A stretch of DNA of 64,000 nucleotides. Origin: an uncultured Propionivibrio sp. (GTDB taxonomy: Bacteria; Pseudomonadota; Gammaproteobacteria; Burkholderiales; Rhodocyclaceae). Under the pieces are notes generated by a model. It did not search any database. It was not told the DNA's origin and worked only from the letters and a program-made list of their open reading frames with translations. The position numbers and the translations under genes are program-made. The DNA is taken from NCBI GenBank assembly GCA_937923255.1, contig CALAIL010000027.1, forward strand, positions 1-64,000. Direction: 5' to 3'. Of this stretch, positions 34,193-44,002 are shown piece after piece (the stretch's first letter is position 1; the number at the start of each line of letters is the position of its first letter).

Positions 34193-37100
34193 CTAATGAT
34201 GACCACCTGCGGTACGGCCCCGTACCTGCTGCACGTGCTGAGCGATGAGCGCAAGCAATTCTTCTTCCTGGTACGGTTTGCCCAGGAAGTTGTTGACGCC
34301 GATCTCAAAAGCGTAGTTGCGGTGTTTTTGCGCCGTGCGAGAGGTAATCATGATGATCGGAATGGCGCGTAACCGCCCATCGGCGCGGACGTGGCGCGTC
34401 AATTCAAAACCGTCCATACGCGGCATTTCGATATCGACGAGCATGACGTCGGGCGAAGCTTCGACAAGCTGCTCGAGCGCATCGATGCCGTCTTTGGCCG
34501 TCAGTACGTGATAGCCTTCGCGCGCCAGCAGGCGGCCGGTAATCTTGCGTACGGTCAGCGAGTCGTCGACGACCATAACCGTCGGGACGCGCGCTGGCTG
34601 CGTTGCGGCGGGACTTGCCGGCGCGGCAGTGGGTGTGTACCGGACGATGGGCGCGCGGGCGCTCAGCGCGACCGGATTGATGATGAGCACAATCTTGCCA
34701 TCGCCCAGCACCGTGGCGCCGTTAATCCCGACGACACGCGCCAGTTGCGCGCCGATGTTCTTGACGACGATTTCGTGATTTCCTTCCAGCTCGTCGACCT
34801 GGACGGCAATGCGCCGTGCCCCGCTGTGCAGCAGCAGCACCCAGTACTGGCGGCGCGCTTCGGGCAGTGCCCGGGTGTCGCCGAGCAGATACGGCAGGAA
34901 AGTGAGTGGGTAGGATTCTCCCTGCCATTTCACCTGACCGTCCCGGTGCATTTGATCGAGCGCGGTATCTTTGATGTCGAGCGCCTGTTCGATCATCGCC
35001 GAGGGGATGGCGTAGCTGCGGTTGCCTACCCGTACCAGCAAGGCTTTGGTGACGGCGAGGGTGAGCGGGATGTAGAGCGTAAATTGCGTACCCTTGCCGC
35101 TTTCGCTAGCGATTTCGATGCGGCCGCCCAGACTCGTAATCTCACTTTTGACCACATCCATGCCAACGCCACGGCCGGAAATCTGCGAGACCTGGCGTGC
35201 GGTGGAGAAGCCAGGCAGCAGGATCAGTTGCGCCAGCTGGGCATCGTCAGGCGTTTCGTCCTGGCGAATGAGGCCGGATTCGATGGCGCGCGCACGGATG
35301 CGTTCAAGGTTCAGGCCAGCGCCGTCATCGGACAGGCTGACGATGACTTCATTGCCTTCCTGCCGGAAGGTTAGCGAGATTTCACCAGTTTCCGCCTTGC
35401 CAGCGGCTTGCCGGACGTCTCGTTTTTCAATGCCGTGAGCAATGGAGTTGCGCAGCATGTGTTCGAGAGGCGCGGCAATTTTCTCCAGCACGCTGCGATC
35501 GATCTCGACCTGGCCGCCGGTGATTTCGAGACTGACACGCTTGCCCAGTTCTTTGGAAGTCTGCCGGACGATCCGGTACAGACGGTCGGACAGACTGCCG
35601 GCCTGCACCATGCGTACCGACAGCAGTTCCTGATGGAGCATGTGGTTGATGCGCGACTGGGCGAGCAGCGCGGCATTGGCGTTGTCGAGGTTGCGCAGCA
35701 GGTTCTGCTGGACGGTGGTGACGTCGTTGACCGACTCGGCCATCATCCGCGTGATTTCCTGGAATTGGGTGAAACGGTCGAATTCGAGCGGGTCGAATTC
35801 GGCATGCTGAGATTCGGCCAGCACATGGCGCGACTGCATCTGCGTTTCGGCCTGAATTTCGATGTCGCGCAGCTGGCGACGCAAACGGATAACGCTTTCC
35901 GTCAGGTCGAGCAGCGAACCTTTCAGACTGCGCATTTCGCCTTCGATGCGCGTGCGCGTAATCGACAGCTCGCCGGCTTCGTTGACCAGGCGGTCGAGCA
36001 GATTGGCGCGTACGCGTAGAACCGCTTGCCGGCTCTCGGGCTCGGCGGCGGCAGAATGCGGTTCGGGGCGGGGCGCCTGTGTTGATGCAGCAGGTTGCAG
36101 CGTCGGTAATACGGGGGCTGTCGACGCCTGATGGATGGGGGTAGACACGGCTGGGGAGCGTGCAGGCGCGGTGGCGCTTTCCGCCTCGGGTGCAGGCGAC
36201 TCCAGGGTTTCGCCGTGCTGCAGGCGATCAATGATTTGCCGCACATCATCGAAGACGCTTTCGATTTCGCCAATGACGCTCCGCGCGGCGGGCAGGGTAC
36301 GGCTGGCCTCTTGTACGCGGGATTCGATAGCATGCGTGATTTCGCCGAGATTCATGGCGCCGGCCATGCGGGCGCTGCCTTTCAGCGTATGGAGCAGGCG
36401 CGCCAGTAGTTGCGCGGGCTGGCCATCTTCCGGCGCGTCGTACCAGATGCGCAACTGTTCGGAGATGCGTTGCGTCAGATCCTGCGCTTCTTCGAGGAAG
36501 ATCGGCAGCAATTGCATGTCGATTTCATCCTGGCGACGAGGCAGCGCAGCAATTGCGGCGGGCAGGATGGGCGCTTCAGTCGGCGCTTCGGGCACGGTGA
36601 GCGCGGATGGCGTGATGTCGGACACTTTGGCCGTTGCTGCCGGTGGTGGCGTCAATGGCGCTGTAAACGTGGCGGGCGATACGGCAGCCGGCGAAACGGT
36701 GGATGGCGCAAATGCAGAGTGGGCTGCGAAGGCCTTCGGCGTCGCCGGTTCCGGCGTTTTTTCCGAGACACTGGGAATGTCTTCAATCTCTGGCGCCACG
36801 ATATCTACGGCTTCGACCGCAAGGTCTTCCACATCGTCGTCAAGTGTCGTCGGGATTTCTTCGACGGTGATTTCCGCTTCGTCCGTATCGGGAGCCAGCG
36901 CTGCCGGCGCACCGGAATCGGTCGGATAAAGTGCGTTCAGCGCGGCGATCAGCGCCTCGGCAGGCCGGAAATCACGCTGATTGAACAGGGCATCGAGCAT
37001 GGCATCGATAACCTGAACCGCCTGACGGATGAAGCCGGGTGCGTCCGGACTATTGCGCAGCGGCGAATCGTCGCGGCGCAGGAGCGTTTTTTCAAGTGCA

Positions 37101-40100
37101 TGGCTCAGCTGGTTGAGCGCGTCGATGCCGACGGTGGCGGCGATACCGGCCAGGGTGTGCGCTGCGCGGTACATTTCGTGCGGCGTTGGCGTCGCGTCTG
37201 CGCGCTCGATGTTCGGCAGTTCACGGTAAAGGGTAGCGAGGTGCGTACTCGATTCCTCGCGGAAAATGCTTAACAGGGCGGCGGGAATATCCGGCAGGGT
37301 CGTCTTGGGCTGCGCCGCAGCGGGCGTCGGCGTCGCCTGGATTGATGTCGCGGCAGCGTGTTTGTCCGGCGGAACGGCAGGCGTTGGGGCCGCTGTTTTG
37401 GACGTTTGCGGCGCTGTAGGCGCCGCGTCTTCTGTGGCGGGAGGGGTCACCACGGTCTTGCCGGTGGCAAGTGCCAGAATGTCGGCGTAGGAAATCGGCT
37501 GGACTTTCGGCGTCGCCGGAGATTCGGCGGCGGGTTGTGTCCTTGCTGCGGGGGGAGAAGATTCCGATGCGGCGGTCTGTTTACCCGGTAAAGTGATGTC
37601 CGGCAAACTTTCCTGGACTGCGCGTGTTTCGGGCGGTTTTGCGGCGCGGGACGAATGCACTCGGGCGAGTGCGCGGGCAATGTTGTCGTCGTATGAGACC
37701 GGAGTAATATGCGGCTGCGGGGTGGGGGCCACGTCCGCCTTGGGTGTCGGGGTCGGGCCGATCTCGGGGGGCGTCAGGACGGGCGCCGCCGGCGCTTCGG
37801 TGATGTCGAAGGTTTCTTGTTCAGCGGGAAGCTCTGGCGTTGCTAGCGTATCCGGGGCTTCCTCGACGGTGATGGCGTCATCGTCCGCAAAGGCGAGTTC
37901 GAAATCGGCGTCATCTTCCGCTTCGTCGTCTGGCGTCGATATTTCAATGGTTTCTTCAAAAGCGTCCGAGTCACTGCTTTCACCGACGAGTTCCTGCTGT
38001 GCCTCCGGTTCAGGCGGTTGGGCGGCATCCGTCGCTGCCTGCGCAATGGAGGTTTCCGCCGGGGCAAAGGTGAGGGAGGGGAGAGCGTCGTCGGCTTCGG
38101 CCAAAACATCGGTGGGTTTTGTGGAATCTTCGAGGGCTGCGGACGGCGTTTCTACAGGGGCTTCGGTAATGTCCGCAGCAGTGAGGATCGCGGCCCAATC
38201 TTCGGCAGCCCCATCGGTGGGCGCTGTGGAATCTTCGAGGATTGTGGGCGGTGTTTCTACGGCCTCTACAGGGGCTTTGGTAACGTCCGCGATAGTGAGG
38301 GTCGCAGCCGAATCTTCGACGGATCCATCGGTGGTCGCTGTGGAATCTTCAGGCGCTGCGGGCGGCGTCTCTACGGCCTCTACGGAGGCTCCAGTAACGT
38401 CCGTGGCAGTGAGGGTCGCAGCCTGATCGGCGGCTTCGGCCTCGGCGCGGTGCTGGTCGATAAAGCTGGTGATGGCCGTGGTGCTCAGCTTTGCGGGGGC
38501 TTCGTCCGCTTTTGCCGCGGTTGCGGTGACTGGGGCGGCAGCCGCGCCTTCCGGACGGCGCAGCCTTTCGGCCAGTTCGATGAGTGATGCGGTTTCGGGG
38601 ACGGCTCCTGAATGGCTGGCGAGATGTTCGACCCATTCGTCGAAGCAGCCTTTGGCCTGTTCGAGTAGCGCTATCAGGGCGGGAGTTACTTCCTGTTCCT
38701 GGCGTAACCAGAGGTTGAGCGTTTGTTCGATCGCCCAAGCGGTTTCGCCGAGATCCTTGAGGCCGACCATGCGACCGCTGCCTTTGAGTGTGTGGAAGGC
38801 GCGGCGCACCGTCGTGAGCGCCTCGGTGTCATGCGGACGCTGGCGAACGCGCTGTGTATTTTCTCCGACGGTGGCGAGGACTTCGTGAGCTTCTTCGATG
38901 AAAATTTCCAGCAGTTCGGCGTCGATTTCCTCGGCGCTGGCCTGGGAAAGCTGCAAGGTGGCTTCTGAGGGCTGCGGTGTTTTCTCGCCTGGCGTTTGCA
39001 GCGAAGCGATCGCTTCCTGGATTTGCGGCGCGGCCGCCTGGCCTTCGTCGAGCGCGGTCAGCGCCGCATCGGCCTGACGGCTAAGCGCCGCATCGGCGAC
39101 GAGTTCGGCGTCATCCTTAAGCGCGGTGAGGTTATGGCGCAGCTCCTCGCGTAATCCGGCGTCGTCGGGCTGCTCGAGCAACGCGCCGAGCAGGTTTTGT
39201 GCTTCGCGTTTTTGTTGGGCGACTTCCTGTTCGACCGTGAGGCTGTCCAGATCAAGCGCCTCGTCATGTTCTTCATAAACGTCATCGTGTGCCGCTTCGC
39301 CGGGTTTTTTCTGCATCTGCTCGACGAAGGCGGCAAAATCGTTCGCGCCACTGGGAATGGCGTCGACGTAGAAACCAAGTAGCGACAGTTCGTTGGCGAT
39401 ACGCTGGAAGTCGCCGTCCTGCGGCTCGTAGTCGGGCTGTGCAAAACGTTCGGCTTCCTGGCGGCAGGCGCGCAGTACGCTAACGGCGCCGTCGTGGCCC
39501 AAGAGCGTGAGTGCGTTCTCTGTCTGGTGAAAAATGGCGTCCAGCGGAGGTAGGCCGTCGCGCACTTCCGCGTTGCGGAAGAAGGTGTCGAGCGCCTGTT
39601 CGATCTGGCCGAGATTGCCCTGGATTTCACGCGCCACCTGGGCGATCAGCAGGCGTTCCTGCGCCTTGCGCGACATTTCGTCAAGCAGCGGGATTTCTGC
39701 GTCCGCTTTAGGCGGCGCGCCGGCAAGGCAACCGTGAATGCGCGCAACGGTGATGTCGACCTGGTGGGCGAAGTCGTTGCCCAGGTGTGTGAAATTTTCC
39801 TGCGCATTCTGCGCCAGCAGCAGGCCGGTGGCGACTTCCATGGCCAGCGCGTCGGAATGACGCGAAGCGTCTTCGCGTAAGTTGTTGGCGGTGATGGCGA
39901 GCGCTTGCGCAAGTCGCTGATAATCGGCGCGTCCGAGCTGATTGACCAGGTTGGCAATGGTCAGCGCGTATTCCCGGAAGGGCGGCAGTGCCTGCGGTGC
40001 ACCGGCGCAGAATTTGTTCCATGCATCTTCCGCAGCGGCAATGGTTTCGTGCAGATGGCGAAGAATCGATTCTTGCGCCGCTGAGGTGACAGGCGCTTTT

Positions 40101-40996
40101 TCAATTTGCAGGGCTTCGCGCAACCGATAGGCACGCCGGATCTGCTCGATGGCCGGATGTGTGCTCTGGCAGATGGCGACGAGATAAAGCAGGTCGCGCA
40201 TCAGGCGTTCGGCAACGTTTTTCGAGCCTTCGATCATGCGCCGGATTTGCAGGTCGATGCGTGCGCAAACTTGTTTTGCATCGATTTGCTGAGGCAGCGC
40301 GCCTTCGGAGAGCGCCGTCAGCAACGCCGTGGCGACCCACCAGAAGGCGCGTGCGGAGGCGCTTTCCTGCACGGCGTCGATATTTTTGACGGCATCCAGC
40401 ATATCGGCGATGCCGTCCCGTTGCTGCGGGGCGCGTAGCCAGGCAAGCAGGCCGCGCTGAAAACGGCCGCGTTCCTGCCGCAGGTGTTCCTGGAAAGCGG
40501 TTTCCGGCATTTTCGCCGCAGTGGATGCCCGATGTGGTGGCCGAACACTAAGATCGGGGAAGAAAAGATCGGCCGGTGAGGGATGTTCGATACCGCGTGC
40601 TTTCTGGGTGGCTGCGTAGAGCGGGAACAGGCGCAGTGGCTGGTTGTTTTGTCCGGCAAGAAGGGTGTCAAGGTAACTGCCGATGCCTTGTAGCCCTTGG
40701 TAGATCAAGGCAATGTTTGCGCCATTGGCGGCCACCGTGCCGGTTTCCATGGCCTCTAGCAGGGCTTCCATCGCTTCCGTCAGCTGTCTGACGCCGTCCA
40801 GACCGACGATGACGAGTGCGCCTTGCACCTGATGCAGGTGGGTGCGGCAGTATTGGATATGCGAGAGATCGGCGTTGCCAGCGGCAGCGCTTTCCGCATA
40901 GGCATTCAGAGCGTTGGCGGCGCGTTCCAGAGACAGGTCGATTTCATTCTTGACCCAGCTCAGCGGGCCGGTATCAAATTCAGTCGAGGCATTCAT
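34193..40996 (-). CDS. chpA: ChpA/PilL hybrid chemosensory histidine kinase of the Pil-Chp system
   Basis: The 2267-residue kinase couples surface sensing to type IV pilus motors. An N-terminal FimL-like HPt region (1-500) precedes canonical HPt sites near 739 (FHTLKGSGRMV), 1280 (AAHTLAGIA) and 1539 (LLHTLKGSARM). Linkers are long, acidic and Pro/Thr-rich; residues about 852-962 hold three tandem repeats. The CheA part follows: dimerisation, then the ATPase near 1852 (LRNSIAHGIE) with DDGAGL and SGRGVGMDVV, a CheW domain, and a C-terminal receiver near 2142 (VMVVDDS; phospho-Asp in LVDIEMP). It overlaps pilI by ATGA. It has fewer canonical HPt motifs than P. aeruginosa ChpA. Confidence 0.93.
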   Translation of the reverse strand: MNASTEFDTGPLSWVKNEIDLSLERAANALNAYAESAAAGNADLSHIQYCRTHLHQVQGALVIVGLDGVRQLTEAMEALLEAMETGTVAANGANIALIYQGLQGIGSYLDTLLAGQNNQPLRLFPLYAATQKARGIEHPSPADLFFPDLSVRPPHRASTAAKMPETAFQEHLRQERGRFQRGLLAWLRAPQQRDGIADMLDAVKNIDAVQESASARAFWWVATALLTALSEGALPQQIDAKQVCARIDLQIRRMIEGSKNVAERLMRDLLYLVAICQSTHPAIEQIRRAYRLREALQIEKAPVTSAAQESILRHLHETIAAAEDAWNKFCAGAPQALPPFREYALTIANLVNQLGRADYQRLAQALAITANNLREDASRHSDALAMEVATGLLLAQNAQENFTHLGNDFAHQVDITVARIHGCLAGAPPKADAEIPLLDEMSRKAQERLLIAQVAREIQGNLGQIEQALDTFFRNAEVRDGLPPLDAIFHQTENALTLLGHDGAVSVLRACRQEAERFAQPDYEPQDGDFQRIANELSLLGFYVDAIPSGANDFAAFVEQMQKKPGEAAHDDVYEEHDEALDLDSLTVEQEVAQQKREAQNLLGALLEQPDDAGLREELRHNLTALKDDAELVADAALSRQADAALTALDEGQAAAPQIQEAIASLQTPGEKTPQPSEATLQLSQASAEEIDAELLEIFIEEAHEVLATVGENTQRVRQRPHDTEALTTVRRAFHTLKGSGRMVGLKDLGETAWAIEQTLNLWLRQEQEVTPALIALLEQAKGCFDEWVEHLASHSGAVPETASLIELAERLRRPEGAAAAPVTATAAKADEAPAKLSTTAITSFIDQHRAEAEAADQAATLTATDVTGASVEAVETPPAAPEDSTATTDGSVEDSAATLTIADVTKAPVEAVETPPTILEDSTAPTDGAAEDWAAILTAADITEAPVETPSAALEDSTKPTDVLAEADDALPSLTFAPAETSIAQAATDAAQPPEPEAQQELVGESSDSDAFEETIEISTPDDEAEDDADFELAFADDDAITVEEAPDTLATPELPAEQETFDITEAPAAPVLTPPEIGPTPTPKADVAPTPQPHITPVSYDDNIARALARVHSSRAAKPPETRAVQESLPDITLPGKQTAASESSPPAARTQPAAESPATPKVQPISYADILALATGKTVVTPPATEDAAPTAPQTSKTAAPTPAVPPDKHAAATSIQATPTPAAAQPKTTLPDIPAALLSIFREESSTHLATLYRELPNIERADATPTPHEMYRAAHTLAGIAATVGIDALNQLSHALEKTLLRRDDSPLRNSPDAPGFIRQAVQVIDAMLDALFNQRDFRPAEALIAALNALYPTDSGAPAALAPDTDEAEITVEEIPTTLDDDVEDLAVEAVDIVAPEIEDIPSVSEKTPEPATPKAFAAHSAFAPSTVSPAAVSPATFTAPLTPPPAATAKVSDITPSALTVPEAPTEAPILPAAIAALPRRQDEIDMQLLPIFLEEAQDLTQRISEQLRIWYDAPEDGQPAQLLARLLHTLKGSARMAGAMNLGEITHAIESRVQEASRTLPAARSVIGEIESVFDDVRQIIDRLQHGETLESPAPEAESATAPARSPAVSTPIHQASTAPVLPTLQPAASTQAPRPEPHSAAAEPESRQAVLRVRANLLDRLVNEAGELSITRTRIEGEMRSLKGSLLDLTESVIRLRRQLRDIEIQAETQMQSRHVLAESQHAEFDPLEFDRFTQFQEITRMMAESVNDVTTVQQNLLRNLDNANAALLAQSRINHMLHQELLSVRMVQAGSLSDRLYRIVRQTSKELGKRVSLEITGGQVEIDRSVLEKIAAPLEHMLRNSIAHGIEKRDVRQAAGKAETGEISLTFRQEGNEVIVSLSDDGAGLNLERIRARAIESGLIRQDETPDDAQLAQLILLPGFSTARQVSQISGRGVGMDVVKSEITSLGGRIEIASESGKGTQFTLYIPLTLAVTKALLVRVGNRSYAIPSAMIEQALDIKDTALDQMHRDGQVKWQGESYPLTFLPYLLGDTRALPEARRQYWVLLLHSGARRIAVQVDELEGNHEIVVKNIGAQLARVVGINGATVLGDGKIVLIINPVALSARAPIVRYTPTAAPASPAATQPARVPTVMVVDDSLTVRKITGRLLAREGYHVLTAKDGIDALEQLVEASPDVMLVDIEMPRMDGFELTRHVRADGRLRAIPIIMITSRTAQKHRNYAFEIGVNNFLGKPYQEEELLALIAQHVQQVRGRTAGGHH
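38110..38440 (-). repeat. Tandem repeat inside chpA (3 copies, 105-114 bp)
   Basis: The plus-strand marker GTGGAATCTT recurs at 38121, 38226 and 38340, and each copy continues with GGCGTTTCTAC-like and GTAACGTCCG-like segments. In protein terms, three 35-38-residue units read like T-x2-DVT-x2-PVEAVETPP followed by EDST and TDG. Differences keep the reading frame (105 and 114 are multiples of three). This is a disordered linker that probably varies in copy number between strains. Confidence 0.85.
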
Positions 40997-41520
40997 GATG
41001 GGATGCCGATATCCATAAAGCGTTCGTCGGCCAGCAGGGCTTCTACCTTGAGCTGCTTCCAGTAACGTCCTTCGCGGTCGGTGTAGGCCTGCTGCGCCCA
41101 GTCTGGCGGGGTGCCGTAGTCTTGCTGCGGGGCGGGAGACAGGTCGTCAATATTGCGCAGGCCGACGATGCGGTTGACAAGCAGCGCGGCGTTGCTGCCG
41201 TGATTTGTGCCGATCAGCAGCAGACGCGCGCTGGCGTTATGCGGCGTTGCTTCCTGCCCCTGAAAAACCGAGAAATCGATGACCGAATACAGGTTGCCGC
41301 GAATGTTGGCTAAACCTAAAAACCAGGGTTGCGTCAGCGGTACGTCGGTCAGTTCAGGGAGCGCTACCACTTCGCCGGAATCGGAAAGATTGAGCAGCCA
41401 GTATTCCGAGCCGGAGAGAACGCCAAGCAAACTGGCTGCCCCGCGCTCGCTGGAGGCGGCCAGCCGATTGGCCAGATAAGACTGAAATTCGCTGAGGGTT
41501 CCGCGGTTGGGCATGTGCAA
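40993..41520 (-). CDS. pilI: CheW-like adaptor PilI
   Basis: A 175-residue CheW-domain protein that should bridge the chemoreceptor and the ChpA kinase. Visible signatures are GSEYWLLNLSDSGEVVALPE, the segment PWFLGLANIRGNLYSVIDFS near residues 85-105, which is the CheW hallmark, and LLVNRIVGLRNI. It follows pilH by 25 bp and overlaps chpA by four bases, leaving no room for a pilJ receptor gene, which usually sits here. Confidence 0.92.
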   Translation of the reverse strand: MHMPNRGTLSEFQSYLANRLAASSERGAASLLGVLSGSEYWLLNLSDSGEVVALPELTDVPLTQPWFLGLANIRGNLYSVIDFSVFQGQEATPHNASARLLLIGTNHGSNAALLVNRIVGLRNIDDLSPAPQQDYGTPPDWAQQAYTDREGRYWKQLKVEALLADERFMDIGIPS

Positions 41521-41545
41521 AAATCGATAAAAAGCGTTGGATGGT

Positions 41546-41908
41546 TCAGAGGGCGGCGATCTTGCTGAGCAGTTCGGCGCCGTCGACCGGTTTGGTCAGA
41601 TAGATCAGTGCGCCTTGGCGCAGCCCCCAGATTTTGTCGGTTTCCTGGTTTTTTGAAGAACAAATGATGATAGGAATGTGCTTCGTCTGTTCATTTCTGC
41701 TCAGTGTGCGCGTGGCTTGATAGCCATTGAGGCCAGGCATGACGACGTCCATCAGAATCAGGTCGGGAAGTTCGCTGTATGCCCGGGCGACGCCTTCTTC
41801 GCCGTTTTCCGCCGTAATGACCTGATAACCGCTGCGATTGAGAATTTCCGTAAGGATGTAGCGCTCGGTGGGTGAGTCGTCGACGATCAAAATTTTTTTT
41901 ACGGGCAT
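41546..41908 (-). CDS. pilH: Response regulator PilH
   Basis: A 120-residue stand-alone receiver domain. The acidic pocket is D10-D11 (LIVDDSPTE), the phospho-acceptor Asp is in LILMDVVMPG (about D54), and the conserved Lys is in LTKP (K106). In Pseudomonas PilH acts as a phosphate sink or antagonist of PilG in pilus retraction control. Its order after pilG and before pilI supports the name. There is no output domain. Confidence 0.9.
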   Translation of the reverse strand: MPVKKILIVDDSPTERYILTEILNRSGYQVITAENGEEGVARAYSELPDLILMDVVMPGLNGYQATRTLSRNEQTKHIPIIICSSKNQETDKIWGLRQGALIYLTKPVDGAELLSKIAAL

Positions 41909-42030
41909 ACGTGACTCCAGAAACGTGCGTGTGTACTTGTGCCGGTGAAATGGGTCAAGAAATACGGGACTGTACGGATCTTTTTTTCATGCGCTTGGGC
42001 GGATGATTAAATTGAATGCGTTCGATAGGC

Positions 42031-42426
42031 TTAGGTGGCCTGAGCAGTAAATGCGGCGACCGATTGCAGAAGGCTATCTTTCGTGAAGGGTTTGGTCAGA
42101 TATTGGTCGGAGCCGACCATGCGCCCGCGTGCCCGGTCAAACAGGCCGTCCTTGGAAGACAACATGATGACGGGCGTATTTCTGAAACGCGGGTTTTTCT
42201 TGATCAGCGCACACGTCTGATAGCCATCAAGGCGCGGCATCATGATGTCGCAGAAAATGACATGGGGGCGGTGATCGGCAATTTTTGCCAGTGCGTCGAA
42301 ACCATCTTCTGCAAGTACGACCTGATAACCCGACTGCACCAGAAAAATTTCAGCGCTGCGACGAATCGTATTGCTATCGTCAACAATCATGACTTTGACG
42401 TCACCTGGGTTCAAGGCTTCTGCCAA
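42031..42426 (-). CDS. pilG: Response regulator PilG
   Basis: A stand-alone receiver domain of about 131 residues, very close in wording to Pseudomonas PilG: VMIVDDSNTIRRSAE, the phospho-Asp segment VIFCDIMMPRLDGYQTCAL, PVIMLSSKDGLFDRARGR and VGSDQYLTKPF. PilG promotes pilus extension and cAMP signalling. I prefer a TTG start at 42426, which has GGAG seven bases upstream and gives the usual length; the open frame extends to an ATG at 42516 with an unrelated N-terminus. It is the first gene of the pilG-pilH-pilI-chpA unit. Confidence 0.88.
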   Translation of the reverse strand: MAEALNPGDVKVMIVDDSNTIRRSAEIFLVQSGYQVVLAEDGFDALAKIADHRPHVIFCDIMMPRLDGYQTCALIKKNPRFRNTPVIMLSSKDGLFDRARGRMVGSDQYLTKPFTKDSLLQSVAAFTAQAT

Positions 42427-42684
42427 TTTTGTGCTCCAAGATTTCCTCGCGCTGCCCAATACGGACGCGCAGCATTGTTTTATGTGCGGATACTGGTTTA
42501 TGACACTATACAACACAACGCAGGTAGATAAAACAGTGTATGCCTATCGGTTGATTGCAGGCGATGAGCGGATTGACGTTATTCGGCGTCTCCTGGGCGC
42601 AGCGGGCCGCTTCCGGCGGAGCGTCCGCTCGTTTCGGGTAGAATCGTTGCAATGGATTTCTGGATTTTTTGAAGGAGCGCTGCC

Positions 42685-43986
42685 ATGTCCGACCGTAATG
42701 CAGCCTTGTTTGAGCGCGCCCGCCGGCATATTCCCGGCGGTGTCAATTCACCCGTGCGCGCCTTTCGCTCGGTGGGGGGGGCGCCGCGTTTTTTCGTCAG
42801 CGGAAACGGCGCGCGCGCCACGGATGTCAATGGTGACGAATATCTCGATTACGTCGGCTCGTGGGGGCCGCTGATTCTCGGCCATGCCCATCCGGAAGTC
42901 GTTGCCGCCGTACAGGCCGCTGCCGCCGACGGCTTGTCGTTCGGCGCGCCGACCGAAGGCGAGGTCGAACTGGCTGACCTGCTGTGCCGCCTCGTCCCGT
43001 CGATGGACATGGTGCGCCTCGTCAGCTCTGGCACCGAGGCGACGATGAGCGCCATCCGGCTGGCGCGTGGCTATACGGGGCGCGACCTCCTGGTCAAGTT
43101 CGAAGGCTGTTACCACGGCCATTCCGACAGCCTGCTGGTCAAGGCTGGATCGGGGCTGTTGACCTTCGGTAATCCCAGTTCCGGCGGCGTGCCGGCCGAT
43201 GTCGCCAAACATACGCTGGTGCTTGATTACAACGATGCAGCCCAGGTCGAGCAGGCCTTTGCCGCGCATGGTGACAAGATTGCCGCCGTGATCGTCGAGC
43301 CGGTTGCGGGCAATATGAATCTCATCACCCCCGATCCTGCATTTCTGACGACACTGCGTGCGTGTTGTACACAGTATGGCGCCGTGCTGATTTTCGACGA
43401 GGTGATGACCGGGTTTCGTGTCGGGCTGGAATGTGCGCAAGGCCGCTATGGCGTGACGCCGGATATGACCACCCTTGCCAAGGTTATTGGCGGCGGCATG
43501 CCGCTGGGTGCATTTGGCGGCCGGCGTGACATTATGGAAAAAATCGCGCCGCTGGGCCCGGTTTATCAGGCGGGCACCCTGTCCGGCAATCCCTTGGCCG
43601 TGGCGGCAGGTCTGGCAACGCTGCGCCTGATCCAGGCGCCCGGCTTTTATGCCGATCTGAGCCGGAAAACGGCAGATTTATGTTCGGGGCTAAGCCAGCT
43701 TGCCCGCAAGCACGGTCAGGTATTTTCGGCGCAGTCGGTCGGCGGCATGTTCGGCCTCTATTTCCGCGCCGAGTGCCCGCAAAATTACGCCGACGTGCTC
43801 GAATGCGATACCGCGGCCTTCAGCCGTTTCTTCCACACCATGCTGGCGGCAGGCTATTATTTTGCGCCGTCTGCCTATGAGGCGGGTTTCGTTTCGGCGG
43901 CGCATACAGATGCCGACATTGCCGCCACGCTGGTGGCAGCGGACGCGGCATTCGGCAATCTGTCCGGCGCGGAGCGCTCTGCCTGA
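42685..43986 (+). CDS. hemL: Glutamate-1-semialdehyde 2,1-aminomutase
   Basis: The 433-residue PLP enzyme converts glutamate-1-semialdehyde to 5-aminolevulinate in the C5 haem pathway. The N-terminal [16 protein letters not shown] is diagnostic. The PLP-binding Lys lies in [17 protein letters not shown] (near residue 265), and the Asp of the cofactor site in [12 protein letters not shown]. The length is standard. AAGGAG precedes the ATG. It stands alone, divergent from pilG and convergent with corA. Confidence 0.97.
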   Translation: MSDRNAALFERARRHIPGGVNSPVRAFRSVGGAPRFFVSGNGARATDVNGDEYLDYVGSWGPLILGHAHPEVVAAVQAAAADGLSFGAPTEGEVELADLLCRLVPSMDMVRLVSSGTEATMSAIRLARGYTGRDLLVKFEGCYHGHSDSLLVKAGSGLLTFGNPSSGGVPADVAKHTLVLDYNDAAQVEQAFAAHGDKIAAVIVEPVAGNMNLITPDPAFLTTLRACCTQYGAVLIFDEVMTGFRVGLECAQGRYGVTPDMTTLAKVIGGGMPLGAFGGRRDIMEKIAPLGPVYQAGTLSGNPLAVAAGLATLRLIQAPGFYADLSRKTADLCSGLSQLARKHGQVFSAQSVGGMFGLYFRAECPQNYADVLECDTAAFSRFFHTMLAAGYYFAPSAYEAGFVSAAHTDADIAATLVAADAAFGNLSGAERSA

Positions 43987-44002
43987 GCCGGCAGGGATAG
44001 GC

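Noticed and set aside
37593..38587. Long plus-strand Ser/Gly-rich frames opposite chpA
   Set aside because: They arise from the antisense of the Pro/Thr/Ala/Glu-rich ChpA linkers and their tandem repeat.
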